Positions 49,194 through 59,529 of a stretch of 64,000 bases of DNA are shown piece by piece. The translations under genes and the position numbers were made by a program. Under the pieces are notes generated by a model. The model ran no database searches. It saw nothing but the letters and a program-made list of their open reading frames with translations, and was not told the origin of the DNA. This DNA comes from Vibrio sp. Of7-15. Its GTDB lineage: Bacteria; Pseudomonadota; Gammaproteobacteria; Enterobacterales; Vibrionaceae. Numbering within the stretch: the stretch's first letter is position 1; every line of letters begins with the position of its first letter. Location: NCBI RefSeq assembly GCF_022347565.1, contig NZ_JAKRGH010000022.1, forward strand, positions 20,373 through 84,372, written 5' to 3'.

Positions 49194-49940
49194 CTATTGA
49201 GGTGCAGACCACCATCGGAGTGCACTGGCAATAGCCCCGAGAACAATGGTGTTTTTATGAGGCTCGGAGAGATCTTTGATGGTGTTAAGCCGCAAGGTTG
49301 ATTCGGTTTGAATGGTGGCCATGACCTTTTTTCCCCTTAAAAACCGATAGCCTAATGGGGTTTCTGTTGGCAATAAGGGTAAGCTGTTGGCCTTATTGTG
49401 GACGGACTCAATACTAAAGTGGTTGTTCTGTAGCTGCATAAACCCCATTTCGAATTGGATAATACGTACGTTTAAAGCGCTGGAGGATTCGGCTAAGCGG
49501 TATTTTCCAATTTGTTGGCCCTGATTGAAAATAAGGCATTGATAAGGCTGGCCTTCACCAAATGAGAGAGGAGCAAAAAAGACACTTTCATCACCGCCAT
49601 TGCACGTCATGAGCCAAAATTCACGGGTGTCGGTACGCAGAATTTCGACGATGGTGTCTCCTGAGTGGATGTATTGGGATTTATACCAGTAGCCCTTGCC
49701 AATATTTCGACTGAAGATCCCTTGGTATATGTCCCCAATGGTAAAAAAACCTTTTTCTACCTTATCCCAGTCTTTATGGTTTTTTTTCAAAACGATTTCT
49801 GGCTGAACCGTCAGGTTTTCAGGGGTGCTCATTTGTGGGATGCCCGTGCACCCCGACAAAAGAAAAACGAAGTAGATCAGAGTAAGTACACGTTGTACTA
49901 GAGTGCTGAACATGGTTATTTCTACTCCGTTTCGTTTCAT
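49194..49940 (-). CDS. Predicted lipoprotein, paralogue of its upstream neighbour
   Basis: I do not recognise a named family. A hydrophobic signal (VLTLIYFVFLLSGC) ends in a lipobox with Cys near residue 31, so it should be a lipoprotein of the cell envelope. The ending NTIVLGAIASALRW parallels DTIVIGTIASALSW in the upstream gene, and both share GYRF/GYSF and FSIESVHNKA/FTVKSVHKAE stretches. So the pair arose by duplication. The ATG at 49940 overlaps the upstream stop by one base; the ATG at 49913 has GGAG 11 bases upstream and is an alternative. Role unknown. Confidence 0.75.
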   Translation of the reverse strand: MKRNGVEITMFSTLVQRVLTLIYFVFLLSGCTGIPQMSTPENLTVQPEIVLKKNHKDWDKVEKGFFTIGDIYQGIFSRNIGKGYWYKSQYIHSGDTIVEILRTDTREFWLMTCNGGDESVFFAPLSFGEGQPYQCLIFNQGQQIGKYRLAESSSALNVRIIQFEMGFMQLQNNHFSIESVHNKANSLPLLPTETPLGYRFLRGKKVMATIQTESTLRLNTIKDLSEPHKNTIVLGAIASALRWWSAPQ

Positions 49941-50635
49941 TAATCTGCAGGACGCCAGCTGAGAGCACTGGCAATAGTGCCAATGACGATGGTGTCTTTT
50001 TGCGCTTCCGTTAGCTCAGGCAGCATTTGTAACGTTAACATACCATTGGTTTGCGCTGCTGCCACGGCTTGGCCTTGTGAATAAAAGGAGTAGCCAAGCG
50101 CCGAATTAATAGGCATAAAGCTGCCTTCTGCTTTGTGTACTGATTTTACTGTAAAATATTGATCGTCTACTTTTAATGAGCCTTCTTCAGACGTTGCAAA
50201 GTTAATGCTGATTGCGCCTGTTGAAGGAGCAATAGAATAGTGGCCTACTGTTTTTTCACCGTCATGAACGTCACACGTGTACGGATCGTTGCCGCCAAAC
50301 GAGATGCCACTGACGTTGACACCAGTGCCGCCGCCACGACAAGTTAATTGCCAACTTTTGCTGTTATCGTTGCGGGTAATTTCTGCCACCATTTCAGCGT
50401 CTTTGATATTTATAGTATTAAACCAAGTGGAATCAGAAGCACTGCGGCTGTATTTCCCCGTGTATTGTTCAGCAATGGTAAAAGTGCCTTCTGAACCTAA
50501 TCCCCAGAAGCTGCCATCGGTTTGAATAGCAAGTTCAGGTTGAGATTTTAGCGCTTCCGATTTTTCCATAATGGCCGTACTGCCACATCCGGATAAAGCG
50601 CTAAGCGCAGCAATACAAGCAAGGGTTTTCTTCAT
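49940..50635 (-). CDS. Predicted lipoprotein, paralogue of its downstream neighbour
   Basis: A 231-residue protein with a signal peptide ending in the lipobox LSALSGC, so the mature lipoprotein starts at Cys near residue 17. The body is rich in Gly, Ser and Thr with alternating hydrophobic residues, suggesting beta structure (LTCRGGGTGVNVSGISFGG). No named domain is recognised. The C-terminus DTIVIGTIASALSW is shared with the next gene. The two are translationally coupled. The frdD terminator lies upstream, so they form a separate transcript. Confidence 0.78.
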   Translation of the reverse strand: MKKTLACIAALSALSGCGSTAIMEKSEALKSQPELAIQTDGSFWGLGSEGTFTIAEQYTGKYSRSASDSTWFNTINIKDAEMVAEITRNDNSKSWQLTCRGGGTGVNVSGISFGGNDPYTCDVHDGEKTVGHYSIAPSTGAISINFATSEEGSLKVDDQYFTVKSVHKAEGSFMPINSALGYSFYSQGQAVAAAQTNGMLTLQMLPELTEAQKDTIVIGTIASALSWRPAD

Positions 50636-50726
50636 TATAAGTTCTTCTGATACGAGGGGGAAAAGTGGCAGGCATTATAAGTGTTTATGCTATTCAATCA
50701 AACGATGTTTTTTATTTGGTGGTAAA

Positions 50727-50751
50727 AAAGCACCGCGTAGTGCAGTGCTTT
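50727..50751 (-). terminator. Terminator of frdABCD
   Basis: On the minus strand AAAGCACTGC and GCGGTGCTTT form a ten-pair stem around ACTAC, followed by TTT. It lies 18 bases after the frdD stop. Confidence 0.85.
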
Positions 50752-50768
50752 GATATTTCAATGGGCGC

Positions 50769-51131
50769 TTAAATCATGAAAACAAAAATCACTGACAGAG
50801 CACTGATCAGCCCCGCGGTAGCATAACAAGCGATTTTCCCTGCTACGCCAGTGTGAATTTTCAGATCATGCATGCCGTGATGGAGACGGTGCATCGCGTG
50901 CCACATAGGTAATGCTAAGGTGCCCATCACAAAAAGAGCGCCAATAAAGCTGGTGGCAAACGCAGAAGCGCGTTCATAGCTCAAAGCTTCACTGTCTATG
51001 ATACCCAATGGTACTAAAATACCTAACACCAATACTGTGACTGGAGTGATCATTGCGAACCAAGAGCCACCAGCACCAAATAGGCCCCACCATACAGGTT
51101 CATCAGAACGTTTCGGATTACGGTTAACCAT
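50769..51131 (-). CDS. frdD: Fumarate reductase membrane anchor FrdD
   Basis: FrdD with FrdC anchors fumarate reductase and forms the quinol site. The 120-residue protein has three hydrophobic segments and the family stretch [20 protein letters not shown]. It is the last gene of frdABCD, 9 bases after frdC. AAGGAG is upstream of the ATG. Confidence 0.96.
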   Translation of the reverse strand: MVNRNPKRSDEPVWWGLFGAGGSWFAMITPVTVLVLGILVPLGIIDSEALSYERASAFATSFIGALFVMGTLALPMWHAMHRLHHGMHDLKIHTGVAGKIACYATAGLISALSVIFVFMI

Positions 51132-51140
51132 GACTTCTCC

Positions 51141-51524
51141 TTACACCACAATCAGTACAATTAGTGAGATAGCGGCGACAGCTGCCCACTGGGTTAATAC
51201 CACGATTTTTTTATCCAAGGTTTTGCCTTTTATACGAATTGGCATCACTTGTGGCATCATGGTAAAGAAGGTTTGGGCATGAAACAGGCTGCCAAGCAGT
51301 GCTACAATGTTAATGGCCACGACGACTGGGTTGGCCATAAAATCAAGCCAGCTGGCCCAAGCTTCAGGGCCTTTGACTAAACTGCCTAACCCTATGGTTA
51401 AAAACAGAGTAAATAAAATCAGTGGCAACACGGTGGCTTCTCGCACCATGTAGAAGCGGTAGAAAGGATGATCTTTCCACCAAGTACGTGTCATTTCACG
51501 AACATAAGGTTTGCGGTTACTCAT
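51141..51524 (-). CDS. frdC: Fumarate reductase membrane anchor FrdC
   Basis: FrdC is the other membrane anchor. The 127-residue sequence starts SNRKPYVREMTRTWWKDHPF, the family N-terminus, with three hydrophobic segments and FHAQTFFTMMPQVMPIR, which includes the conserved His. It starts two bases after the frdB stop, with the ribosome site inside frdB. Confidence 0.96.
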   Translation of the reverse strand: MSNRKPYVREMTRTWWKDHPFYRFYMVREATVLPLILFTLFLTIGLGSLVKGPEAWASWLDFMANPVVVAINIVALLGSLFHAQTFFTMMPQVMPIRIKGKTLDKKIVVLTQWAAVAAISLIVLIVV

Positions 51525-51526
51525 CC

Positions 51527-52267
51527 TTAGGCCTCCTGAGGTTTCAGCATCGCGATAACAAAATCCTGTGAAGATGCGATTTTTCCTTGGTTTACCGCAG
51601 CCGCAGGATCAACACTTTTCGGACAAACTTCAGAGCAGTAACCTACAAACGTACAGCCCCATGCGCCATTTTCACCATTGATCAGCTTCATACGCTCTGC
51701 TGAGCCATTATCACGACTGTCTAGGTTGTAGCGATGTGCCATGGTTAGCGCTGCTGGGCCAATAAACTCAGGGTTTAAGCCAAACTGTGGGCAAGCGGCG
51801 TAACACAAACCACAGTTAATGCAGCTAGCAAACTGTTTGTATTTGGCCATTTGCTCAGGCGTTTGGTTATTTGGACCATCTTCAGGCGTACGATCGTTAC
51901 CAATAATATAAGGTTTAATGGCTTCTAAGCGCTCAATGAACGGCGTCATGTCGACAATCAAATCTTTTTCGATCGCGAAGTTAGCCAGTGCTTCGATTTT
52001 TAGGCCATCTTGGTAGTCACGCAGGAACGTTTTACACGCAAGTTTTGGCACGTTGTTCACCATGATGCCGCAAGAGCCACAAATAGCCATACGGCAAGAC
52101 CAGCGGTAGGCCAGATCCTTATCTAAGTTATCTTTGATGTAACCAAGGGCATCCAGTACTGACATGGTTTCATCAAACGGTACGTCAAAAGTTTGAAGAT
52201 ACGGTTCATTGTCTTTTTCTGGATCGTAGCGCTGAATGTCTACTTTCTGAATTCGGTTTGCTGACAT
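51527..52267 (-). CDS. frdB: Fumarate reductase iron-sulfur subunit FrdB
   Basis: FrdB carries electrons from the quinol site to FrdA. Three cluster motifs are visible: [15 protein letters not shown] for the [2Fe-2S] cluster, and [14 protein letters not shown] plus [11 protein letters not shown] for the [4Fe-4S] and [3Fe-4S] clusters. Length 246 residues is normal. The ATG overlaps the frdA stop by one base. Confidence 0.98.
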   Translation of the reverse strand: MSANRIQKVDIQRYDPEKDNEPYLQTFDVPFDETMSVLDALGYIKDNLDKDLAYRWSCRMAICGSCGIMVNNVPKLACKTFLRDYQDGLKIEALANFAIEKDLIVDMTPFIERLEAIKPYIIGNDRTPEDGPNNQTPEQMAKYKQFASCINCGLCYAACPQFGLNPEFIGPAALTMAHRYNLDSRDNGSAERMKLINGENGAWGCTFVGYCSEVCPKSVDPAAAVNQGKIASSQDFVIAMLKPQEA

Positions 52268-54087
52268 TAGGCCTGCTCCTCTGCTTGGATCTCAGTCTCT
52301 TTTTTTGCCGCTTCTTCGGCAGCGGCTTTTTCTGCAGCTTCGCCATACAAACGCGCTTTAGGTTGAGACTTAGTAATAGTGACGTTGCTGTACTTGATGG
52401 TTGGTGCGGCGTCTTTATTGAAAAACGCTAATGAGTGCTGTAGGAAGTTCTCATCATCACGTTCAGTACAGTTTTCATCTAAGCGTTGGTGAGCACCGCG
52501 AGATTCACGGCGTAAAATGGCAGAGTGCGCCATGGCTTCTGCGACTTCTAGGCCGTACCCAACTTCAATGGCGTACAGAAGATCCGTATTGAAGACCTTG
52601 CCTTTGTCTTTAATGCTAATGTTTTTGTAGCGCTCTTTTAGCTCAGCCAGCTTGTCGATGGTGGCTTGCATCAGATCTTCTTGGCGGTAAATACCACAAC
52701 CCGCTTCCATGGTTTTACCCATTTCAGTACGAATGTCCGCCCAGTTTTCATCGCCTTCTTGATTCATCAAGGCATCGATACGTGCTTGTACGGCATCAAT
52801 TTGTTGGTTGATGGCGTCATCATTCCAACCCGTAAATTCAGCCGCGCGTTTAGCCGCACTTTCACCAGCCAATCGGCCAAATACAACCAGTTCGGCTAAT
52901 GAGTTAGAGCCAAGACGGTTGGCACCGTGCAAGCCAACAGAAGAACACTCACCAACGGCAAATAGCCCTTTGATGCTGGTTTCATTATTTTTATCGGTTT
53001 CAATACCACCCATGGTGTAGTGCACGGTTGGACGAATTGGAATTGGTTCTTCAGCCGGATCGACATTCACGTACGCTTTTGCCAGTTCACAAATAAATGG
53101 TAAACGTTCGTGTAAGTACTCTTTACCTAAGTGGCGCAGATCAAGGTGAACCACATCGCCAAGAGGGTGGTCGATGGTGTTGCCTTTTTGTTGTTCATGC
53201 CAGAATGCCTGCGATACCTTGTCGCGTGGGCCTAGCTCCATGTATTTGTTTTTTGGTTGGCCTACTGGGGTCTCTGGGCCCATGCCGTAGTCTTGCAAAT
53301 AGCGGTAGCCGTTTTTATTGACAATAATACCGCCTTCACCACGACACCCTTCAGTCATCAAAATACCCGTTCCCGGTAAACCTGTTGGGTGGTATTGAAC
53401 AAATTCCATGTCACGCAGAGCCACACCATGACGAAAAGCCATGGCCATGCCGTCACCTGTTACGATGCCGCCATTGGTATTACAGTGATACACTCGTCCC
53501 GCACCACCTGTGGCTAGGATCACTGATTTGGCTTTAATGGTGATGAGCTCACCTTCGGCCATATGAATGGCAATCAAGCCTTGAACTTCGCCATTTTCAA
53601 CCAGTAAATCCACCACGAAGTACTCATCGAAACGGTTAATTTGTTCATATTTCATGGACGTTTGGAATAGGGTATGCAGCATATGGAAGCCCGTTTTATC
53701 GGCTGCAAACCACGTACGCTCTACTTTCATTCCACCAAAACGACGCACGTTGACATCGCCGTTTTCTTTACGACTCCACGGACAACCCCATTGTTCTAAT
53801 TGGGTCATCTCTCTGGTGGCGTTTTCTACAAAATATTCAACAACATCCTGTTCACAAAGCCAGTCACCCCCACTTACGGTGTCGTTAAAGTGGTTGTCTA
53901 GGCTATCCTCATCCTTAATGACGGCTGCAGAGCCACCTTCAGCGGCCACGGTATGGGAGCGCATTGGATATACTTTTGAGATCAGAGCAATGTCTAATTC
54001 TGGGTTTGCTTCCGCAGCGGCAATGGCTGCACGAAGACCTGCGCCACCCGCGCCGATTACTGCGATATCTGTGGTTATAGTCTGCAC
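52267..54087 (-). CDS. frdA: Fumarate reductase flavoprotein subunit FrdA
   Basis: FrdA reduces fumarate to succinate as the end of anaerobic respiration. The FAD fold starts [20 protein letters not shown]. The His of [13 protein letters not shown] is the covalent FAD ligand. The active-site Arg region is [20 protein letters not shown]. Length 606 residues fits FrdA, and the frdABCD order with two anchors confirms fumarate reductase rather than succinate dehydrogenase. The C-terminus is Ala/Glu-rich. A perfect CRP site lies about 170 bases upstream. Confidence 0.98.
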   Translation of the reverse strand: MQTITTDIAVIGAGGAGLRAAIAAAEANPELDIALISKVYPMRSHTVAAEGGSAAVIKDEDSLDNHFNDTVSGGDWLCEQDVVEYFVENATREMTQLEQWGCPWSRKENGDVNVRRFGGMKVERTWFAADKTGFHMLHTLFQTSMKYEQINRFDEYFVVDLLVENGEVQGLIAIHMAEGELITIKAKSVILATGGAGRVYHCNTNGGIVTGDGMAMAFRHGVALRDMEFVQYHPTGLPGTGILMTEGCRGEGGIIVNKNGYRYLQDYGMGPETPVGQPKNKYMELGPRDKVSQAFWHEQQKGNTIDHPLGDVVHLDLRHLGKEYLHERLPFICELAKAYVNVDPAEEPIPIRPTVHYTMGGIETDKNNETSIKGLFAVGECSSVGLHGANRLGSNSLAELVVFGRLAGESAAKRAAEFTGWNDDAINQQIDAVQARIDALMNQEGDENWADIRTEMGKTMEAGCGIYRQEDLMQATIDKLAELKERYKNISIKDKGKVFNTDLLYAIEVGYGLEVAEAMAHSAILRRESRGAHQRLDENCTERDDENFLQHSLAFFNKDAAPTIKYSNVTITKSQPKARLYGEAAEKAAAEEAAKKETEIQAEEQA

Positions 54088-54622
54088 AGTTATCCTCCGG
54101 ATAAAAGATAATTAATAAATGATAAAGGTGGGCTCGCCACACTTAACCTTGAAATCCTAATGGTTATCTTAAGAGAGGAAATTGCGAAAAAAATTGATTC
54201 CACACCGTATTTTCTTCAGGAATTACCACTAAAGAGGGAACAATGCTTTATATGTGATTCCGCTCACAGTGATGGGTTGTTTATTAAATGGGAAATATGC
54301 GTTTATTTTGTTGCAATTTGTTTCTAACCCGTGATTTACGGGGCGCTTTGTTAATGGATAAGTCTTTATTTTAAAAAGAGTAATAAAAGATTTTATTTAA
54401 TATTCGTTTGTGTCTTTTATCGGTTTTACTCTCTTGGTCTTTTTATGTCGGCAACTTGTGTTTATCTGGTTTCTTTTTGGTGTGTTTTTGGTAACTAAGC
54501 AGTGATTTTTATTATGTAAATGGGAATTAGAATTGATACGAGTGGTGGTCAGTGAAAAGCAGATCTAATGACTTCAAAAAAAGTAGCGGTAAAATAGCCG
54601 TATATTTAATTTGAGGTGAATT
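54088..54622. other. frdA-epmA divergent intergenic region
   Basis: About 535 AT-rich bases without a gene. It holds the CRP site at 54253-54268 and should hold the frd and epmA promoters. No convincing FNR box was found by eye. Confidence 0.5.
54253..54268. promoter_or_regulatory. CRP (cAMP receptor protein) site upstream of frdA
   Basis: TGTGATTCCGCTCACA is a perfect match to the CRP consensus TGTGA-N6-TCACA. It lies about 170 bases before the frdA start. Confidence 0.75.
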
Positions 54623-55597
54623 ATGGCAAATCAGACTTGGGCTCCAACGGCATCGATTGAGCAATTAAAAACACGAGCACAAATATTGGCAAATATCCGC
54701 CAGTTCTTTGCTGAGCGTTCTGTAATGGAAGTCGATACGCCAGCCATGAGCCATGCCACCGTGACAGATGTTCACCTTCATACCTTTCAAACTCAATTTG
54801 TGGGCCCTGGGTATGCCGATGGTAAGCAATTGTACTTTATGACCAGCCCTGAGTTTCATATGAAGCGTTTGTTGGCGGCGGGCAGTGGCCCTATTTACCA
54901 GATCTGTAAGTCGTTCCGTAATGAAGAAGCAGGCCGTTATCATAATCCGGAATTTACGATGTTGGAGTGGTATCGTCCTGAGTTTGATCATCATGATTTG
55001 ATGAATGAAATGGATGAGCTATTGCAGCGCACTTTAGGGTGTTTACCCGCCGAACGCATGACTTACCAGGATGCTTTTTTAAATGTATTAAATGTGTGCC
55101 CATTAGCAGCACCAATGGAAGAGTTAAAACAAGCAGCGGCTAAGTTAGGGCTTTCTGATATTGCCGAACCAGAGCAAGACAGGGACACCTTATTACAATT
55201 GTTGTTCAGCATTGGAGTTGAAGGCAAGATTGGTCAGGAAAAACCTGCTTTTGTTTATGACTTTCCTGCTTCTCAAGCGGCTTTAGCTAAGATCAACCTA
55301 AATGACCCAAGAGTGGCCGATCGATTCGAGGTCTACTTCAAAGGTATTGAGTTGGCGAACGGTTTTCATGAGTTGGATAACCCGCAAGAGCAGTTAAGTC
55401 GATTTGAGCAAGATAATGTCAAGCGTGTGGAGATGGGACTACAGCAGCAACCGATAGATCTTCATTTGATCGAAGCGCTAAAGGCGGGCTTGCCATCGTG
55501 TGCGGGGGTGGCGTTAGGGATTGATCGTTTAATTATGCTGGCATTGCGAAAAGATCACATTGATAACGTGTTGGCTTTTCCGTTTGGGCGAGCGTGA
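54623..55597 (+). CDS. epmA: EF-P lysyltransferase EpmA (GenX/PoxA)
   Basis: EpmA is a class II lysyl-tRNA synthetase paralogue without the anticodon domain. It activates (R)-beta-lysine and attaches it to EF-P. Motif 2 is [20 protein letters not shown]; motif 3 is [12 protein letters not shown] near the end. The 324-residue length equals that of the E. coli protein (325). It is divergent from frdA, the standard location in vibrios and enterics. GAGG is upstream of the ATG. Confidence 0.97.
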   Translation: MANQTWAPTASIEQLKTRAQILANIRQFFAERSVMEVDTPAMSHATVTDVHLHTFQTQFVGPGYADGKQLYFMTSPEFHMKRLLAAGSGPIYQICKSFRNEEAGRYHNPEFTMLEWYRPEFDHHDLMNEMDELLQRTLGCLPAERMTYQDAFLNVLNVCPLAAPMEELKQAAAKLGLSDIAEPEQDRDTLLQLLFSIGVEGKIGQEKPAFVYDFPASQAALAKINLNDPRVADRFEVYFKGIELANGFHELDNPQEQLSRFEQDNVKRVEMGLQQQPIDLHLIEALKAGLPSCAGVALGIDRLIMLALRKDHIDNVLAFPFGRA

Positions 55598-55633
55598 TCT
55601 CAATAGGTCGTTACCGCTAGATAAGGTTAAATA

Positions 55634-55760
55634 CTCTGGTGCTGACTCAGCACCAGAGGGGGGAACGCAGCAATTGTTGACCCCTAATTGCCAAAGGGGT
55701 AGGAGGATTCAAGGTCTTATACAAGGAAAAGGTGGTGGGTACCTTGTGCAGACAGTAAAA
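55634..55760. other. Cluster of three hairpins between epmA and the EamA gene
   Basis: Three inverted repeats follow one another: CTCTGGTGCTGA/TCAGCACCAGAG at 55634-55658 (perfect, 12 bases), ACCCCT/AGGGGT at 55680-55700, and ACAAGG/CCTTGT near 55719-55746. None is followed by a T-run. The region is short, between convergent genes, and unlike the neighbouring intergenic DNA. It may be a structured RNA or a repeat element. Confidence 0.4.
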
Positions 55761-55821
55761 CTATAGTCGTATTAATTTATAAATGCAAATGGTTATCAAT
55801 AGCAATTGTAAGTGCTCTTGT

Positions 55822-56712
55822 CTAACCCGAGACAATCAGACACGTTCCTATCACGGCCAGTATGGCACCTATCCATGCATTTCTATTAGGACGCTGCTTG
55901 GTGTATAGCCACAACAAAGGCAAAATCATAATTGGGGTTGTGGAGGACAATAAAGCGACCATGCCCACATTACCTTCTTGTAGTGCATATAATATCAATG
56001 TCATGCCGACAGCCATGGCTAAAAAACCGTTCAGAGCCACAATGCCGAGAATACGAGGGTTAATACTGCGGGTAGGGTAGGCAATGGGTAATCTCATCAT
56101 TCTTAGGGCGCAGTGAGCAATAAAGGCGGTTGCCATTCTTACCGCAGAAGCCGCGATGGGATCCACCGAGGTTTGCATGACGGGTTTTGCTATCACCCCG
56201 CCAAGCGCTTGGCACAATGCCGCGGTGAGTCCTAAGCCTATGGCTATCCAAATACTGCCTTTGACGGTTTCCCAATCATGTTGGCCTGTTTTCTTTCTGC
56301 CAAAAAAGATCGCAATGGCGACACCACTGAAGACTAGCACGGCCCCAACCAACTCCCAGCCTGCCATGGTTTCACTGAAAATCCAGTAACCGAGTACGGC
56401 AGAAAAAAGAGCATGACAGGAAAAAAGTAACCCGGCCTGTCGTGGGCCCATTCGATTAAAGCAGGCAAATAGAGCGGTATCGCCAATGAAAATTCCGATA
56501 AAACCGGACAGCACCATAGGCCAGAGATGGCTCATTTCTAGACTTGTCCAACCGCCAGTAAATAACGCCATGGCGGATAACATCAAGGTGACACAACCCA
56601 TGCGCCAGCGACTGTAAGCAAATGGGCCTAAGTGGCGGGCGGGTGTCACGGAAATTAAACTGGAAATTGCCCATAAAAAGGCGGCGGCCAGTGCAAGCCA
56701 TTCAAATCCCAT
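55822..56712 (-). CDS. EamA/DMT-family permease
   Basis: A 296-residue inner-membrane protein with ten hydrophobic segments in two EamA repeats (start FEWLALAAAFLWAISSLISV; second half begins IWIAIGLGLTAALCQALGG). It is convergent with epmA. Substrate unknown. It is not closely similar to the EamA gene at 48282 beyond the family fold. Confidence 0.88.
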   Translation of the reverse strand: MGFEWLALAAAFLWAISSLISVTPARHLGPFAYSRWRMGCVTLMLSAMALFTGGWTSLEMSHLWPMVLSGFIGIFIGDTALFACFNRMGPRQAGLLFSCHALFSAVLGYWIFSETMAGWELVGAVLVFSGVAIAIFFGRKKTGQHDWETVKGSIWIAIGLGLTAALCQALGGVIAKPVMQTSVDPIAASAVRMATAFIAHCALRMMRLPIAYPTRSINPRILGIVALNGFLAMAVGMTLILYALQEGNVGMVALLSSTTPIMILPLLWLYTKQRPNRNAWIGAILAVIGTCLIVSG

Positions 56713-56821
56713 AACAATCCTTACTAGGGAACCGATGAATAGCGCACTATGCCATGAAAAGTAATGAGGAGAAATACATTCAGCGGTGGCTTATACCGCT
56801 GAATATAGTGAGGTGTGATGG

Positions 56822-58705
56822 CTAGATTTTAAAACGAGAGACATCTTGCAGCATGTCGGCGGTGGCTTCACTCATGTTATGCGCACTTTGGCTCCCTTGG
56901 GCTGCTTGCTCTGCCAGTTGATCAGACAGCTCTTTGACCGATTGAGTATTGCGGCTGATGTCTTCACTTACTGCGCGTTGCTCTTCGGCCGCACTGGCAA
57001 TTTGGGTGGCCATGTCAGAGATCTCAGTGATGGATGATGTGATCTGACTTAAACTGTCGCTGGCGGCTTGGGCAAATTCAACGCTGTTGGTAGTCAGCTC
57101 CGTACTCGCTTGCATGGTGTCTACGGCTTGGCGAGAGTTGTTTTGGAGTGTGTCGATCATGCTGCGAATTTCTTCGGTGGAATCGTGAGTACGCTTACTT
57201 AATACACGTACTTCATCGGCGACCACGGCAAATCCACGTCCTTGCTCGCCTGCTCGTGCGGCTTCAATGGCGGCATTGAGAGCCAGTAAGTTGGTTTGCT
57301 CAGCGATACCTTGAATAGTGGCTAAGATCTGATTAATTTCTTGAGCGTTATTTTCAAGTTGTTCAATCACGCCAGCGGCCTCTTGTACCTGGCTGGATAA
57401 GTCGTGAATCGAGCTGAGATTTTTTTGAATGACTTCCTGACCATCTTGGCAGGCTTGGGTGGAGTGCTGCGCTGCACCAGCTGTGAGTTCGGCATGGCTA
57501 GCAACTTCGGCAGCGGTTGCCGACATTTCATGGATCGCTGTTGCAATCTGGTTGACTTCACCCTGCTGGTTTTCCACTTGCTGACTTGAAGCTTGTGAGA
57601 TCTGTGACGAATCTTGAGCTTGAGCGGTAATGGAATGGGTGCGATCGACCACGCCTTTGATCATCGATTGCAGCTCCGCTAAGAACTGATTCATGTAGTT
57701 GGCGAGTTCACCAATTTCATCTTGGCGTTGAATTTCAATGCGGTGAGTGAGATCGCCGCTTCCTTGAGCCAGTTGTTTTACGGCTTGAGTCAGTTGGCTT
57801 AATGGCAACAGTAAACGGTTAATAGTAAAGCCAGCAATGATGGAAATGATCACGTATAAGATCACAGATGAGAACACGGTGAACCAAAGCTGTTCTGCGA
57901 CAGATTCGAAGGCCAGTTCTTTATCTTCCACCACACCTAACGTCCAGTTGGTTCCTGGAATGTTGGTTAAATAGATCAGCTTTTCTTTGTTTTCATTGTC
58001 GAAGAAAAACTCATTCATTTGATTGGATTGGCGGAACGCAGAAACCGCGCTTTGTGTTAGTTCGTCATCTAAGTTTGTTAGTGGTTGTCGGCTTAGCTTC
58101 TCGTCGCGGTACGCCACAATCTGGTTATTGCCATCCACTAAGAACGCAAAGCCTTGGTGATTGAGATTCAAGCTCAGTACTTGATCGATGACATGGGTTA
58201 CGGTGAGGTCGGCAGCCAGTACCCCTTGTTTTGCTCCATTGAACGCTTTAGATAAGCTGACCACTAAACTGCCATCAAAATCTTGGTATGGATCGGTGAT
58301 GATCAAGCCACTCGCGCTACTGCCATCTTGATACCATGGGCGGGTTCTTGGATCGTAATCTGCGGGCCAGTCTTCGGTTTTGTCACCATATGCGATGCTG
58401 CCGTCACTGAATCCAGCATAAACCGATAAAAATTTACCCGTACGTTTGGTAAGTAACAGCTCGCGATCGATGTTATCGCCCGTTCTAATCAGGGATTCAT
58501 TGGCCAGTAACATTTCTCCGCGAGTATCTAACCAATTACTGATGTAACGGCTGGTGGAGTCGGCACTGGATGCCATTTGGCTCTCAATGGCGTTATGCGT
58601 TTCTTGTTGAAGTTGTGAAGTGGAAAACCAGGCCTGTATAAGACTGACCGTGGCAATAATTACCGCGATGGCAATTTGAATTTTAAACTTGATCGTATGT
58701 TTCAT
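56822..58705 (-). CDS. Methyl-accepting chemotaxis protein with periplasmic dCache-type sensor
   Basis: Two membrane helices (residues ~6-25 and ~270-295) flank a periplasmic sensor of about 240 residues with dCache-like features ([20 protein letters not shown], then [16 protein letters not shown]). HAMP follows ([20 protein letters not shown]), then the signalling domain with hairpin tip [28 protein letters not shown] motifs are common in amino-acid-sensing dCache domains, so the ligand may be an amino acid, but this is uncertain. I start at the ATG at 58705; the frame opens at 58723. Confidence 0.92.
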   Translation of the reverse strand: MKHTIKFKIQIAIAVIIATVSLIQAWFSTSQLQQETHNAIESQMASSADSTSRYISNWLDTRGEMLLANESLIRTGDNIDRELLLTKRTGKFLSVYAGFSDGSIAYGDKTEDWPADYDPRTRPWYQDGSSASGLIITDPYQDFDGSLVVSLSKAFNGAKQGVLAADLTVTHVIDQVLSLNLNHQGFAFLVDGNNQIVAYRDEKLSRQPLTNLDDELTQSAVSAFRQSNQMNEFFFDNENKEKLIYLTNIPGTNWTLGVVEDKELAFESVAEQLWFTVFSSVILYVIISIIAGFTINRLLLPLSQLTQAVKQLAQGSGDLTHRIEIQRQDEIGELANYMNQFLAELQSMIKGVVDRTHSITAQAQDSSQISQASSQQVENQQGEVNQIATAIHEMSATAAEVASHAELTAGAAQHSTQACQDGQEVIQKNLSSIHDLSSQVQEAAGVIEQLENNAQEINQILATIQGIAEQTNLLALNAAIEAARAGEQGRGFAVVADEVRVLSKRTHDSTEEIRSMIDTLQNNSRQAVDTMQASTELTTNSVEFAQAASDSLSQITSSITEISDMATQIASAAEEQRAVSEDISRNTQSVKELSDQLAEQAAQGSQSAHNMSEATADMLQDVSRFKI

Positions 58706-58802
58706 GGCAACAATCCATAGCAATAGTGAGGCGGCAATGAACCGCTTAATTTTTATTATGACGCTGTGGTAGTAAAAATTGAGTGAATGGTAATTCTACT
58801 GG

Positions 58803-59519
58803 TTAGTTATCCCAATGATAATGACTTGGCTGGGGGTAGTATTGGATTGCCGTTTGAGGGTCGTCACAAAAAACGCCGTCCACCCCAAGTTGTGCCAACC
58901 ATTTCCAGTCCCTAGGTTGATTGACGGTGTATATAAAGACTTTTAACCCTCGCTGCTTAGCATCATCAACATAGTGCTTATCAATCACATCAAGGTCGAT
59001 ATTAATGCTAGTTGAATTGAGGCGTTGTGCAAATGCAGCGTTGTCGACATTTTTGGAACCCGTTAAGGCTCCAATTAAGATTTTGGGATGAGTATCGCGA
59101 ATGTGTTGTAGCCAATGGTGATTAAAAGAAGAAACGATGAATTGATTCAGGTGGAAGTTAAGTGTTTGGCAAGCATCATCGAGGTGCTGATAGAGTAAGG
59201 AAAAGTCGAAAATACTTTTGAGTTCAATATTTAACGCGCACTGCCCTGAAACGAGTGAGAGCACCTGCCACAATGTTGGAATGCCCTCTCCATTACCAGC
59301 GTCAAGGTGGCGAAGCTCTTTTGTGCTGTGCTCAGTGAGCAGCCCTGTGCCATTGGTCGTTCTGTGTAGCCACTTGTCGTGGATCACCCAAAACTCACCA
59401 TTATGTTGATGGATATCGATTTCGATGGCCTTAGCACCACTATCGATGGCCGACTGGATGGCAGCTAAGGTATTTTCAGGGGCGACAGCACGCGCCCCTC
59501 GGTGGGCAATTATCAGCAC
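58803..59519 (-). CDS. Cytosolic glycerophosphodiester phosphodiesterase
   Basis: The enzyme splits glycerophosphodiesters to glycerol-3-phosphate and an alcohol. The TIM-barrel start LIIAHRGARAVAPENTLAAI holds the catalytic His-Arg and Glu. EIDIHQHNGEFWVIHD gives the metal ligands and the second His. No signal peptide is present, so it is of the cytosolic UgpQ type. 238 residues. It starts with GTG at 59519 with AAGGA upstream. It lies 10 bases after the symporter gene and is probably co-transcribed. Confidence 0.93.
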   Translation of the reverse strand: MLIIAHRGARAVAPENTLAAIQSAIDSGAKAIEIDIHQHNGEFWVIHDKWLHRTTNGTGLLTEHSTKELRHLDAGNGEGIPTLWQVLSLVSGQCALNIELKSIFDFSLLYQHLDDACQTLNFHLNQFIVSSFNHHWLQHIRDTHPKILIGALTGSKNVDNAAFAQRLNSTSINIDLDVIDKHYVDDAKQRGLKVFIYTVNQPRDWKWLAQLGVDGVFCDDPQTAIQYYPQPSHYHWDN

Positions 59520-59529
59520 TGTTTTTCCT

